From: Microdochium bolleyi
Lineage: Eukaryota > Ascomycota > Sordariomycetes > Xylariales > Microdochiaceae
DNA length: 64,000 nucleotides
Assembly: GCA_001566295.1 (NCBI GenBank)
Contig: KQ964250.1
Location: 682,001-746,000 of the forward strand
Reading direction: 5' to 3'
Numbering within the stretch: the first letter of the stretch is position 1; each line of letters starts with the position of its first letter. The translations under genes and the position numbers were made by a program. This document shows, piece by piece, positions 11,325 to 24,426 of this stretch. The notes below the pieces were generated by a model that saw nothing but the letters and a program-made list of their open reading frames with translations, searched no databases and was not told where the DNA came from.

Positions 11325-11990
11325 AGCGATGATCACCAACCTGAGATCCGAGTCTCAGTTTTATTGGGCATCTTGTATTACACACGCAAAGAATACATGT
11401 ATATATAGCTTGGCCATGTCCGTGGGTCCTGACCAGGCCAACAGTCTCTGAACCCCTTCTCTGAGTATCTATTTCTGAGTCACGTTGGCCATGTAAGATC
11501 CTTTACAAGGAAGACTACAGTTGATTATCTGTCATACCGTTCTCGGGCTTGGTTCACGGGTACGGTCGGTCGAGCAGAAACACGTGGCCCACGTAGTACC
11601 GAATGGACACATCCACGGGAGCGTATTTAATCGTTACATTGCAAGTACGTAAGGTCTGATGTTGATTGAACTTTTTCGCATAATCCTGACTTTCTACCAA
11701 TGCCGGATCACATCGTTCTGCCCTTTCCATGGCCGCCCAGGATACTTTTCACTTATTGGCCTTGCTGAATCCGCCGAACCAAGTACGCTACTCGTCGTCA
11801 TGGAGCCTTTGGAATCCACGAGTCTACTTCCCAGGTCCCCCAATACGCAGCTCTGGCACATGTTGTTTAAGCTCCCAGGCTACTGTATCGACGTAACTGA
11901 ACCTCTCGAAGGCCAAGCCCTCTCGCGGTTTCCTGCTTGACTCTCTGGAAAGCCCTCGCTCCCCTTGAGGATACGGAAAGCAGTCTCTGC
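11325..11990. other. Convergent intergenic region
   Basis: Lies between the LysRS gene (+) and the F-box gene (-). It contains AT-rich 3'-UTR-like sequence around 11380-11410. No gene is supported. Confidence 0.6.
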
Positions 11991-14391
11991 TTACCAGAAG
12001 ATCTGCTTCCTGGCCGAAGCTTTTGTGACCACGCCAGCGTAGGGACCACTGATTTGGAGACGTCCTGCCTCCTCGTCCGCAGTGGCCATGTACCAACGAA
12101 TGTTTTCCTGCCACGAGGCAGCAGCCGGAGGTCGAGGCTGAGCTGCTGTTCCTGGCGAGATCTGACCAGTACCAAGCTCGGCCCGGAGCGATTGGCACCA
12201 GGTCTCTACCTGGTCGCGCTTGTCGGTGTCTGCATTACTGCCGAAGGAGCGGTTGACTTCCTGCGAGTTCAACGCCTCCAGAGCGGTTTCAGCTTGGGCC
12301 AGTTCCTGGGGTATGCCGACGGCTCGACGCTGGGCGATGTCACATGCGGCCAGGCGCGCCTCGACAATGCGAGATGGCTCGCCGTTCTCTGCGGTATCTT
12401 CTGGTTGTGGGTTATAAAGCTTACAAATATCGTCAATTTCACCGTCGTTCCAGAGATAGGCGGCTGCTTGGACTTTCATGTTGAGTGAGTTGTAATTATG
12501 AGCTGTTCCATTGAGGTAAGCCAGCAGCTGGCACCCATGACAAATCCTCGTGTGGTCGTCGCGGTCTACGATATCGGCCTTGAAGATGATCGAAGGAAAT
12601 AAGCCCTCGCAGCAAGAGCAGTTGAGAAGCCAGCTTCTTCCGACTTCTCGGGGAGACATAATCTTCTCCAGAGCATTCTCGCTCATGGACTGACCATTCA
12701 AGGCGATGATAATGTCTACCCACGCCGTCATAAGTAACACATCTCTCTCTGTGCTTGACGTCTTCTCGATTTGGGTTGCGTCCAAATCGATGAGCCGCAG
12801 AATAGCGTCCAAAATGTGTGGCAGCGTTCGATGTCGAAAGGGTAGCTTGTCCAGCCATAACCGGAAAGCTTTCCCGGGCCGAAGAAGATCGACACCTGCT
12901 TGTCTCGCTAGTGGTATCAGCGTGATAAGGACGGCAGTAACAGCCCGGATAGTGTCAACGAAGCCCTCGTCACTCCATACAACCCCGTAGCAGCCCTGGC
13001 TGCCTGTCCGGGGTCCCTGGTAGTATCTCGGATAGAAATCGAGTACCAGTGAAGTCTTTTTCTCCCTTTGCCGGCAGTCGTTCTCGTCCTTGATCAGCTG
13101 GACAAGGCCCTTTACAGCTCCAAAGTGTAGCAGCTCGCAATTGTGAATGGCGAGAGTCGCCAATGCAGGACTCGACCTAACGATGGCTCTTACCCCATGG
13201 AGGTCCAGAAACATGAGGCCTTGCAAGAGCACGTGGCGCAGAACGGTCGGCCTCTGCTCGATACATTGTACTATAGCCACCATCAGTCAGTGCCACGAGA
13301 CGAAAAGAGTTATCAGCTGTGTATGAAGAGACTCACGAAACTCTAAGTAGCCCTGCATGGTCTTCTTGGCTCCCTGACCTCTGTACTTCACTCTGCTCGG
13401 GTACTCCCAGACACCGCATTCAGTGGTATAGTCGATATCAATTTCTGGCTCGTGGCCCTTCAGCCAGGATCCTCTGATACCTCCTACAATCAGAAACGGC
13501 CCGACGTTGAGCGTCGTAAAGGTCTCGGCATCGACCTTCACGGCATCGGAAATATTGACATGCCCTGGTGGTAGGAAGCACAAACTCTTGTACTCGCTAT
13601 CTCGGGTGTTGATGCGAGCCTAGACGAGTGGAGTTATCAGCCATTATTTCCTTGTTCACAGTCAGGGCATCCTTACGAAATGGCTCGAAATCGCGTTGAA
13701 CATAGCCTGCGATGTGCGAGCCAGGTTACTCAAATCCTCCCAGCCACTGACAAGGTCGGCCAATACCATCTCGAATAATTCAGGCGTACTGATGACCTTC
13801 TCAAGAGGGTGAGACAATTCAACAGCGGGTAGAGTGAATTCCTCCTCGAGCACCCAGAGAAATGGCGCCTGTCGTGTCCTCATTATTAGCGGAATCTGCA
13901 AACACCACTCTGTTCGGCGTGAATCTTACCTTGGTCTTGATGCTTGGGCAGTAAGGCCATTGAGCTATTCGTAGCATGGACAGTCCCAGGTCGTCCAGGT
14001 CATTCATCGTTCTGCCCTTTCCGTAAGCCCAGTGATTCTTGTTGCTCTCGAGCGGGAATTTCAAGACATTGAACTTTCTGTCTTCGTATCTATCGCACTC
14101 TCCCCGCCAGATATTGTACTTGGCAGTTCCACGATCCCGGCGAACAAAGACGTTGGTGTCCGGCTTCTTCTTCCCAGACCCAGATCTTCCACCCTTGGGA
14201 AGTTGGTATACCCGCGTCAGGGTGCCGAAGTCCTGTGGTGGCAAGACCTTCGAATTCTTCAAGAAGCTCTTGAAGGACCCTGCGCCACCCTTGATAGAGG
14301 GTTCTCTCGGTTCTAGGAACCCTTTCTCCTGGAGGTGCGCTCCACCCTGACGTCTCAGTCGAGGGATAGGGACTTTCTTGTTGTAGTCCAT
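11991..14391 (-). CDS. F-box-like protein of unknown function
   Basis: Four exons on the minus strand, 13930-14391, 13677-13868, 13337-13619 and 11991-13270, keep frame throughout and give 738 aa. Introns start GTAAG, GTAAG and GTGAG. Exon 2 encodes STPELFEMVLADL followed by WEDLSNLARTSQAMFNAIS, which matches the helix pattern of a degenerate F-box (elements of SCF ubiquitin ligases). The basic N-terminus (MDYNKKVPIPRLRRQ) is likely disordered. In the large last exon, a Cys/His group (NCSCCEG ... RICHGCQLL) could bind zinc. The rest has no family I recognise, though the layout resembles the many lineage-specific F-box proteins of filamentous fungi. Partner and substrate are unknown. Confidence 0.75.
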
Positions 14392-17300
14392 CTTGATTAG
14401 ATATTTTAGTTCGCTAGCACAAGCTGCGAGCTCTTCACCAATGTAGCTTGATTTCGCTTTCTAAGCGGCGGGTGTGTTGTGCTCGTTCTGGTGACTGGTA
14501 CAGGAACTCTTGGAAAAAAGCTGCTGCCCCAGGTATGGTTGCTGGGAAGCTTCCTTGCGGATCAGCACTGAGATTGACGTCAATGTCCTAGATGACTTGC
14601 TCCAAACTTTGATTGCTGATATTCAGAATTCTTTTGAAAGTTTCACCGCTTCTTCGGTGGCAAAATTGTAGTAGGACTTTCCCAGGAGAGTTGTTACTGT
14701 CCTTGAAAAATGTTGGAGCTCTTCTGCGGATTTATTGATTTCTTTCGGCTCCGTGGCTTGGTGGTTTGAATTATGATCTATGATATGTTGTGACAGGTCG
14801 AAAGTTGCAACGGCGCCTGCACTGCGTCTTCTGAGGCAAGCGCGAGCGTTTGCAATGTGGGGTGTTTTGCGCAGTCAGGTAATTGATGGACAAATAATCT
14901 GACTTGGGGAATGATGTTGTTGTAAGAGTTGAAGTCCTGAGAATGCACGGTGATTCAGTAAGTTTGTCGAACTGACATGGCCTGCCAAGAAAGGGACTTG
15001 TAGATCTAGGCAGGAATCAGATCTCAAAACGGAAGGAGCAGTGAAGCATGTGTCCTAGTTCACAGATGACCTTGAACTCGTTCTTGCCGTGACAGATGTG
15101 TCAGGAGTACTGTACCGATCTCGATATGACCGGTCACAAACGGTCGATTCTAGTAGACTGTGTACCTGCCCCGGATGTTTTGGCAACGAGCAGGCACAGA
15201 TGGCGTGGATTGGCAAGTGGGTGGGAGTGTAGGATGAAAATGACTGTTGGGGTTTTCTGGTCCAGGATGAGTACTGCAGGAGCGTTTCTTGGCTGTGCCG
15301 CCGAGTATGTGGAGTTCCATGAACACAGAGAGTCCCTCACTTATGATGCTGATTGTTAAATATTGTTGTCGGAGAACGTGTCGACTCCCGTGATACTGTC
15401 TGAGATATCAGAAGGGTAAGTCGCGAAGGCAGCGAAAGCTGGAAGGAGCGAAGACTCACAGGCTGCTCGGCTAGGCTCGAGAGTGAAAGTGACTCACCGA
15501 AAGTGTTCCTTATGGTTCTTCGCTGTAGCCACTTGGATATATTGTTTTGATCTCGGTATGAGGAGGTGCTTTGGTCCGTATGTGCACCTGCCTTCTTATG
15601 GTTGTCCAAGTGTGTGTGTCTTCTGGCAAGGAGGTCAAGAGGGAGAAGAAGGGCGCGTGAGCGTGGTCTTGGAAGGGCAAGGCCGAGGATGACTGGTGTG
15701 TCAATGTGAGTTTCCGAGTCTCCTGCAATGGTTCGAGACTATGTTGTTATCTCTGTGTATTCCGCGTTTGCCTCTACTGGTTGCAACAACAAGTGGCAGG
15801 GACGAAAGAGAAACACCTGAGGATATTTAGGCACGGGAGTGACGAGAGGTTTTTCGGAAGCAAGCAGTGGCTTAACTCCGTGGAAGGAAGAAGAATCAGA
15901 TGTATGGTGATGACAAGGTACTCGCACTTGTGTATCATGCTTATATTTGCGTGATCAGAACTTCATCAAATGGCAGGTGCTCGACTGAACTTCGTCAGGA
16001 CTTACACTGCTTGTTGGCGAGCTTGTTCCGTCAGAGCCCAGAGGATCATGTGGATCTTAACATGCTGCAATTTCACTCCACGATTCATCTTCAAGGCTCA
16101 GTGACTTCTCAATTACCTGAACTGGCCTTCTCATGTTCCTCTTTCTTGACCGAGCATGCACAAAATCCAAGAGGCAAGTGTTCTTGGCCATACAACAAGT
16201 TCGGCAGAGACATCTTTCCCATGTGAAAACAGTATGGGCAGGAGGGAGAACTAAATAGACCATAATACTTCTCTCTCACAGTCCTTTCGGATTATAATCG
16301 AGGCATGAACCCACGGAGATGAACGCATACTCACCCGCCCAGCAAGCACCGCCGAATAAACATCCCCTCTGCACTGGGTTTCCCTCCAATCTATGCTCAC
16401 AATCTGCTGACCAAGGTGACCCCCGCTGCCTACCCAAAGTCGCTGAAGTCGCATTGATTGGAGGTTTGTTTTTCCAGGCTTTAGTACTTTGTATTTTTCC
16501 CCATTTGTTTAATTTACTCATTAAATTACCTTTTGCTTCTTATTTGCCTCTGACCTCACAGCATGACGGCCTCACAGTAGAATCAACCCGAGAGAGACGA
16601 AGAAAACCCTGTCTATCTACGTGTCCGTGACATCTCATCGTGTCTTCTCACATACGCCATGTCAACAACCTAGTCAGACGACTCCCAAACGGGATGCGGG
16701 AAAGGCACCATGGAAACAGCAGTGCTGATGTTGAATTGATATTGTCTCAGAACACCATCTGCAACCTTCGTTTCGTGCAGAAGCCGCTTATCTCCTTGTT
16801 GGTAGCCAGCAGCTAGTCCCAGAATCATGGTAGCTACTCTTTCTTACCCCCGGATCATGCGCAGAGTCAAGAGTGGTGCCGTAGTTAAGGTGATCAGACA
16901 ACACACCAAGTTGCGGGTCATCACCCACCACCAGACCATCAGAATCAAGACCAAAGATCTCCGTTCCTCACGCAAACGGCGCAGCGTGGGTCTGGTCGCG
17001 TGGTGCACCTGTCCTCTTGTCCCATATCAAAAAGTGGCAGTCTGCCAACTAAATGCACAGCCGCCTCAGGCGGGGGAGGTTGCAACAAAGCCAATGTACC
17101 CTTCTCCATATCCTTATCGGGTCGTCCCCCAAGCCGCAGGAGCCGCCAGGCGTGACCACACAGAGGACCCAGCGAACAGAGAAAGAGAGTGCCTCTTTCG
17201 TCATCCACCCAGGGTGGGGGCCCCTTGCACCTCGCGGCATGGTTACTTACCGTTTTATACCCAAGAGAATGCAGATGACGAGTTGCGATATTCCCGAGGG

Positions 17301-19704
17301 ATCTGGGAGCCTGGCAACATCCCCAGGCTGTCATCTGAAAGCTTCAGGCTTCACTTGGGTGGACCGGACCAACCAAGGCCCTAGCAGGATGCGTGATCTG
17401 CAGGGAAGCGTGTGCAAGTCGAGAAAACGTGGGCTTCAACAACAACAGTCCAATGGTGCCCCACTGCGATACACAGGCAAAACGACGTCACCGGAGAGGC
17501 CTCGAGAGGGTGTGCTGCTGCTGCTGCTCCTGCACAGGCCAGGAAGACGGCACGCGAGGGGGCGCCGAGTCAGGCTTGCGAGCGATGTGATGTCCCAAGA
17601 GGAGGAGGGGTAAACCCGGCAGGAGGGTTGCAGGAGCTGCGGCACGACGTCCGTGAAGAAAGCTCGAGCCAAGGATCCAAGGATGCAAGCAAAAAAAAAA
17701 GTCGTCACGGATGGGAAAAGCAGGATCGGCAAGGATTCTTGACAGTCACAAGACCTTCCCGCGACCCTCTCCTCCGTCTCGTGTGTCATTGGCATCGTCA
17801 AAAGCCCGCTCGTGCTGCGTTGCTGCGTGTGCGTCTGCAAGCGTGCCATGCATGTCCCTGTGCAACGCGCAGTGCCCCACGCACCCAACCGGCACGCCGT
17901 TGGAGGGGTGGTGGTGGTGGGGTGAAGGAGTCGTCCCTGGTGTGGTATCAAGACCTAATATTGTGGAACACTCTCTCGCAGATCAACCTCGAACCTTCCA
18001 AGCTCATTCGTCTGCCCGCCGCGACCATGTGCCGGCTGATCCTCGCCGGGCCAAATGGCGGTGATCGAGGTGCCATCGTGACCAGAGATGGACGCATGGG
18101 TGCATGCATGGCTCGACAGCAGAGGAGTGGACGGGAGGCGGACACCACCTCCATCAGGCCAGTGGCAGCTTCGCCATGCCATATCCTCCATGTTCCGAGA
18201 TTCCGAGGCCTCGTGCTGCGGCTGAGCCCTTGACAACTCAGTCCTGGCTTACACATGGCGTGCTCCAGATCCTGCTCCGCGAGATCACCGGCTCGACAGA
18301 AATGCGACCGGCCTCCAGTTGCCCGTCTTGTCAAGTCCATGTGCGTTGCGAATGGCCACCACCCTAGCCTCATGCATCTACTGGCCACTTTTGACTTCCG
18401 CGACAGCGCCATTGTGCTCACCATCCTTGTCGTGGAGAGGGAATATCGAGGCGACCTAAGATTGGCTGTCGCGCTTCTTTGTCTTCCTCTTTGCGGCAGC
18501 CGCCGAGAAAAATGCTCCCTGACGTGTTGCTCGGCCGATCCCGCAGATTTGCTCGGACCGCTCGCAACTCAGGAAAACATGCAACATCCTGCTACCGTAT
18601 GCCGCAAGTGTCTTCCTCGCCTGCCACTGAAGAATGTGTAAGCAAAGGTAATGTCGTTGTGAAGCCATGCTGCCCGCCCAATTCCAAGTCGGCATGATGC
18701 AATCGACACCGGCATGTGGCAGCTTGAAGTCGTCCAGGTGGGGCGAGGCCCTCCCCTCCCTGCATAAGATCCAAGCAGGCCCAGGGCGGAAAAAGTGGTC
18801 TGACAGCCGACGGCGGGCATCCCTGCCCACATGGCGAGTTGCTGCCCATCTCGACAAAGCTCAACGTCCAGGACATGATTGTGTTTGCACGGCCGCCCGC
18901 GTCATTCGCGTGAGCTGATTCTGGTGAGGTGAGGCTAGATAACTGAATCAGCCTGGCTGTGAGTCCAAGACCGACTGAGCTGATGGTTCGCCTGGCCAAG
19001 CGCCGCGATGTGCCGGTGTTGCACCAACTTACCCAGTCTAGCCTGATCGGCCTGACTCATGCGAACCCGAGGAGAATCCCCATGTCTTGTTCCATCATTA
19101 CAAGCTCATTCGTTGCTTCAGTTGAGCCATCCAGGGGCTCGAGCGGATAGCAGGTCTCTGGGCTGCTCAGTCTGTAGAGCTGCTTTGTTCAAGAATGGGT
19201 CGGCCTAGCAATTTCCACTCTTCCGTGAGCTAATGGCTCCAGAAGGGAAGGAAGAGGACTATTCCGTCTGCCACTTGGACTAGTCTGGTACATTGGTTCC
19301 TGGTTGACCACCAACGAGCTCAATAGTTTGACCCTTTGTGAAGGACAGTGACCCTTAGGCACGAAGCAAGATGGTCAACATCACATGTCTGCCACGTTCC
19401 AAGCTCGCCGAGCTGAAACTCAGCCGCAGCATCTGCACATCATGGAGAATTCGCAGCCCATCGGCTATCTGCGCCGCCCGGGTCAGCCAGACAGGCTCTG
19501 CTCTCAGCGACACACAGCCCCGCCAGAAATGAATCACCTGACATGTTCCGCAAACTTACCTCAAGAGACTGACAGTGACAGAGGAGGTTGCAAGCTGCAA
19601 ATGCATTTAGGGTGTTCGCTTGGCACGGGAATACATCCGATCAAGGGTTGAGCTAATGTGATGGTCGTTATGATCGTCGATGTATGCGTTGTTGAATATA
19701 GTGG

Positions 19705-19705
<1 letters not shown>

Positions 19706-19752
<47 letters not shown>
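19706..19752. repeat. CA/TG dinucleotide microsatellite, ~23 units
   Basis: Uninterrupted CA repeat of 47 bases, directly readable. It lies in the gene-poor interval and would be length-variable between strains. Confidence 0.98.
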
Positions 19753-19754
<2 letters not shown>

Positions 19755-21879
19755 GGGGCTCATGATGCTGATATCCAGCGTGTCGACCTGAAGTCGAGGC
19801 GTGTTGATCTGCTTGTGGGGCGGCATCGTGGAAAACAAGGGGCTCCCAGCAAGCCAGGCGCGCGCGGCAAGAAAATTCGGGCTTAAGTAATGGTTCTTGC
19901 ATGGAATGGAGCCAGCCCCACAGGCTGCATGAGCACGCGCCTTGTGCGTCGTGGAATATGCTGCATGCCTGCATCAGGACCATGGTTCGAAAGTATGCTT
20001 GCCTCAAGTAGACAAGGCAGCGCACCGTTTGTTTTGATGTTTGGATTGAAGGAGTTCCATGACCTCGTTGCATTTGATTCTCCGTGAGCTTTCTCGGCAA
20101 CTCTGGAGTACGGGGTAATCCGTCCATGGACCATGTAGCCGTTGTGGTTCGAGATCGTCCAAGGCGTCGTTCGAGATCGACCGTCAAAGGTGCCTTGTAG
20201 GCGTCGAGCACGCACGGTGTCTGGACATGGGGGCCCGAACCGGTACAGACTGAACGAGCAACAAGAAAGCGCCTTCCCGTCCCCAAGAGTCACCGCCGTA
20301 AGCAATGGGAAAATTTTAGGTCGTCAAATAAGATGAAGACCACTCGATCGACACGAGAGATTGGTCACACCCAGGCGGAAGTGGGCTGGTCAGGACCACT
20401 GTACAGGGTCACATGGAGCGACCCTCGCGAGGGACGGGTGCCGCTAAGCATGTTGAAGGGTGGGACCTGGGCAAGGGCGTTGTGTGGCCGATGCCGGCAC
20501 TGGTGGTGATGGAGACGTCAATCTTGGGAGCGCCATTGAGCCCGCTTTGGAGATTTGCCTGGGTCCCTTCGTACCTTAAGCTAGGCCGCGGCGGTCTTGG
20601 CGTAGCGGCCCACTGTCAGCCGTCAAGGTTGGGATAGTTATGGTGTGCAGGTTGTCCTTGACACCACAAGACATGTTGTGAACACGGGTGGTATGTGTAA
20701 TACCTGGCTGCCACGAATAAGACTGGAAAAACTCGTTGCTTATGCCGACCAGAAAAGATCCCGAAGACTGGTGTCTTGGAAGCTTCATGATATATCTGCT
20801 TTTTCGCATCAGACTGGCCGTTTTGTCGAGGTTGCTGAAACGGACAGAAGATAAGGGGCTACGGAAAAATCCGAGGAAAGACCGGACACCTCTGGTCGGC
20901 ACACACGGCACTCCTGTACCAGAACGTGGCCGTAATCCAAGGTTCGTAAGATGCTCATGTCTTGTGCAACGTCCGCCGTTGAAAAGTTCAGCTGCATGAA
21001 CGACTTGTTGGGAAAAGGAAGGGAGAAGCCGCCAAAGCTGATGAATCTGCATGACCGGCCGCATACTGTGAGGAGGGTGCCGAGTGCTTGTCTTGAAGAT
21101 GGGAACCGTCCGCGTCCACTTCACAGCCAGGGGTGGTAGTCGTATTTTCAACCGTTGGAGGGAACTTTCTCTGCATAGGCCTGTCCAGGACAGTCTTCTG
21201 GCCCGGGTGATTGACTATTAACTACAGTAGATCAAGTCAAGGTCCGTGGCCAAGGTGGCGATCTCTCTGCCCCACGACTGTGCTCTGAAAGGATCGGGTC
21301 GATGGACATCCAGACGCGAGTGTGAATTCGATTATCCATGTGGAGGGTGATCTTTTGGGCTTCTCCTTGCCCCTGGGGATGGCGGCTGGCGGGGGTCATG
21401 GCAGGATGAGCAGCGATCCTTGTGCCGGGGAGGAAGCAATCTCAGAAACGGGCGGCTCTCATTTCACACAGATGAGGCACGGACTCTAGCCGCGCAGCAC
21501 CCCCAGCAACAGGGTCTCCGTTTCAGTCTGGCTGGCCAGCCAGGCAATATTGGACTGGATCTTCGAGAGGTGGCGGCCCCTAGCAGAGGCCATGAAGCGA
21601 ACAGTCCAGCGGTGAGGAAACCGGCGTGTCGCCTATTGCCTAGCAAGGGAGTTGCGGGAGTCGGGCACACTGCGGGCGGGCTAGGCTGTAGGTAGCGGTG
21701 GTGTTGATGCTGGCTGATAGTGTAAGGCAGATGCTGAAACCGGGCAGGAGAGAGGCCCCATCGTCTAGGATAGATTGGCCGAAAAGGAAGCACTGCGCAG
21801 AGCGTGGCGAGGCCTGACAGCCAGCCGACGGGAAGGAGGTGCTCGTGTGGTGATGGAGGGGCGGTTGTCGCTGCAGCAG

Positions 21880-21907
21880 GCGAGTTGCAAGTTGCGAGTT
21901 GCAAGAT
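21880..21907. repeat. Two-copy 14-bp tandem repeat
   Basis: GCGAGTTGCAAGTT is followed at once by GCGAGTTGCAAGAT, with one mismatch. It is small, in the upstream region of the PH-domain gene, and of unknown meaning. Confidence 0.8.
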
Positions 21908-22359
21908 TCAGGGGGGTGGGCCTGTGCTGCACACAGTGGGGCGGCTAGCGCAGCCGGGTGCCGTGGGTCTGCCTGCATGGCCACTCGGGACTTGGACTGC
22001 GCAGTCCACACCTGCACGCCCACCAGGGCACACCAACGCGCACGCCCCTGCACCACCTCTGACAGGCCTCACTTACACGCTCCGGGCCAGCCTCGACGAC
22101 GAGATTGGGCAGCGCCAGAGCCCTGTCGTCGCCCTGTGAACAATATTCGCCCGCACACTGGCGGGCTGTCACTTGCGTTCAGGAGGCTGCTCCAGTTTTC
22201 CTCCTTTGCGTGGCGGGCAGTCAGTCCTAGGTACCCTCTGTGGGTGCTTGCTGTACTGTGCAGCATCGGGTCGTCGTCCTCGTCGTGGTTGCCCTGGTGT
22301 TCGTGGCGCCCTTTGTCCACCCCCCAGCCTTGTCCGACCACACACGTCTCCCACCAAGA

Positions 22360-22369
22360 CCAATAAATA
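22360..22369 (+). promoter_or_regulatory. Candidate CCAAT / TATA-like element of PH-domain gene
   Basis: CCAAT overlaps the TATA-like AATAAATA about 210 bases before the start codon at 22576 and is followed by a long pyrimidine-rich leader, a common arrangement for highly expressed fungal genes. This is motif evidence only. Confidence 0.3.
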
Positions 22370-22575
22370 CGTGCCGGCGTGCTCCTGCCCTCCCACACGA
22401 CTCCTCCCCTTCTTCCTCCCGACGTCTCATCTCTGCCAACGACTCCCGTCTTTTCCTCGACATCTAATAATACCCACGTCGAGTTTTGATACCCCTTCAT
22501 TGCTTTCTTGTGATACCCTCGTCTTTTTGATACCCACCAACCCTTTCCGCCTTCTTCACAACCCACACCGTTACA

Positions 22576-24426
22576 ATGGCCGACGTTCAGAAGCCCGTCG
22601 AGGTCCCCGAGACCACCCCCGTCGCCGCCACCGAGCCGGTCGTCGCTGAGGTCGCTGCTCCCGCTGCTGCCGCCACCGAGACGACTCCCGTCGTTGACGC
22701 TGCCAAGACCGAGGAGGTTGCTGCCCCTGCCACCGAGGAGACCAAGACTGAGGAGGCCAAGACTGAGGAGGCTGTCGCCGCCGCTCCTGCTGCTGAGGAG
22801 AAGAAGGCCGAGCCTATCGAGGCCGGCACCCTGGAGCACAAGGGCTCGCCCGCCAGCTTCCCCAAGTATGTCGATGCCAGTCGCCTAAAACATCAGGAAA
22901 AATGTGATCGCTAATACTCTCCCCAGGAACATCATCTACTCCAAGAACTACTTCTTCTTCGGCAACGAGCCCGTTGCTGCTGACAAGCTCTCCGCCTACC
23001 AGAAGGGCGAGAAGGTTGGCGAGGTCGCCCAGCACGTCGTCTCGTGGGCTGCCCACACCGGCAAGGGTCTTCTCTTCATCACCAAGGAGAGCGACAAGTC
23101 TACCCCCGTCGGTGCTATCCAGCTCGTAAGTCAATTTCAAAGCCGGGCACGTACGGATCTTTTCTGACCACATCCAAACAGGCTGAGGCTTCCGAGCCCA
23201 CCACCGATGGCGCCAACAAGTTCCACTTCACCGCCAAGGGCCACAAGCACACCTTCAAGGCCTCTTCCGCCGCTGAGCGTGACAACTGGGTCGACCAGCT
23301 GAAGGCCAAGATCGCCGAGGCCAAGGAGCTCGCCGCCACTGTCACCGAGTCTGAGGTCTACAAGTCTACTCTTGAGAGCTTCAAGCCTGCCAAGAAGGAG
23401 ACTGTTGCTGAGCCGGCCAAGGAGACCGAGGTTGCCGCGACTGAGGAGACCAAGCCCGAGGAGGCTGCTGTCGTTGCCCCCGTTGTCGACACCCCTGCTG
23501 CTGAGGCCAAGACCGAGGAGCCTGTCAAGGAGGAGGCCAAGAAGGAGGAGCCCAAGCGCCGCTCTGCTAGCCGCAAGCGCAACTCCATCTTCGGCAGCCT
23601 GCTGGGCGGCAAGAAGGAGGAGGTCAAGAAGGAGGAGACCAAGGAGGAGGTCAAGCCTGAGACCGCCGCTGTCACCGAGGAGACCAAGCCCGAGGTTGCT
23701 GCCGTTGAGCCCGCCACCGAGGCACCGGTTGTCGCCGCTACCGAGACCCCCGCTGCCGAGACCGCCGCCACTGAGGCCACCACTGAGACTCCCGTCGCTG
23801 AGAAGACTGAGGCTCCCGTCAAGCCCGCCCCCACCAAGCGCTCTAGCATCTTCGGTGGCTCTTTCTTCGGCAAGAAGAAGGCTGAGACTGACTCCACCCC
23901 TGTCTCTCCTGCTGCTGAGACCGCCCCTGTGACTGAGGCTGCTGCTCCCGTTGCTGAGACTGCCCCGGTCATCCCCGCTGTCGAGACCTCTGCTCCTCTC
24001 TCGGCTGAGGTGAACTCGCCCGCCACTGTCCCCACTGAGACCACCGAGGTTGCCCCTGCCGTCGCTACTACCGAGACCAAGCCTCAGGTCAAGAGCGACA
24101 AGCGCAAGTCCTCGCTCCCCTTCCTGAACAAGAAGGAGAAGGCCACTAGCTCCGACGAGGAGGGTGAGAAGCCCAAGGGCGGCTACTTCTCCAAGCTTCG
24201 CCAGACCGTCAAGGGCAAGAAGCAGGTTGCTGAGAAGCCTGCCGATGAGGCTGCTGCTGCCCCTGCCACCGATGCCGCCAAGACCGAGGAGACTCCTGTC
24301 GTCGAGGCTGCCAAGACTGAGGAGCCCAAGGTTGAGGAGCCTGTCGTCGCTGCCCCCGCCACTGAGGAGGCTCCCGTTGCCGAGAAGCCCTCCACCACCG
24401 CGACTCCCGTCACCGCTGCCGCTTAA
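22576..24426 (+). CDS. PH-domain (PH_6/Meu6-like) protein with long Ala/Pro/Glu-rich tail
   Basis: Three exons, 22576-22865, 22927-23125 and 23182-24426, give 577 aa. Residues 1-83 are Ala/Glu/Thr/Val-rich. A PH-like domain spans about 84-212, from LEHKGSPASFPKNIIYSKNYFFF to AERDNWVDQLKAKI, where the last Trp fits the conserved tryptophan of the C-terminal PH helix. It resembles the domain of fission-yeast Meu6, a meiotically upregulated protein. The tail is low-complexity with three spaced basic/serine motifs: KRRSASRKRNSIFGSLLGGK, KRSSIFGGSFFGKKK and KRKSSLPFLNKKEK. Codon use is strongly C-ending and GCC/GTC/AAG-biased, which points to high expression. Phosphoinositide or membrane binding is inferred from the PH fold; the cellular role is unknown. 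Confidence 0.88.

Larger units (their letters stand above)
14392..22575. other. 8.2-kb interval without a supportable gene
   Basis: Separates two divergent genes, the F-box gene and the PH-domain gene. All frames are short or low-complexity, and I could not join any of them through splice sites into a recognisable protein. It contains a CA microsatellite (19706-19752), a poly-A run near 17692, and many near-complementary C-rich tracts. It may hold long leaders, distal promoter or non-coding RNA. A CT-rich leader precedes the PH-domain gene from about 22380. Confidence 0.5.

Noticed and set aside
17412..18233. 273-codon plus-strand frame in the gene-poor interval
   Set aside because: No recognisable motif, competing frames on the other strand, and a poly-A run inside it; not supportable without transcripts.
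20135..20160. GGTTCGAGATC, similar to a tRNA B box
   Set aside because: No matching A box or cloverleaf at the right spacing; the same holds for the CGAACC occurrence near 58210.
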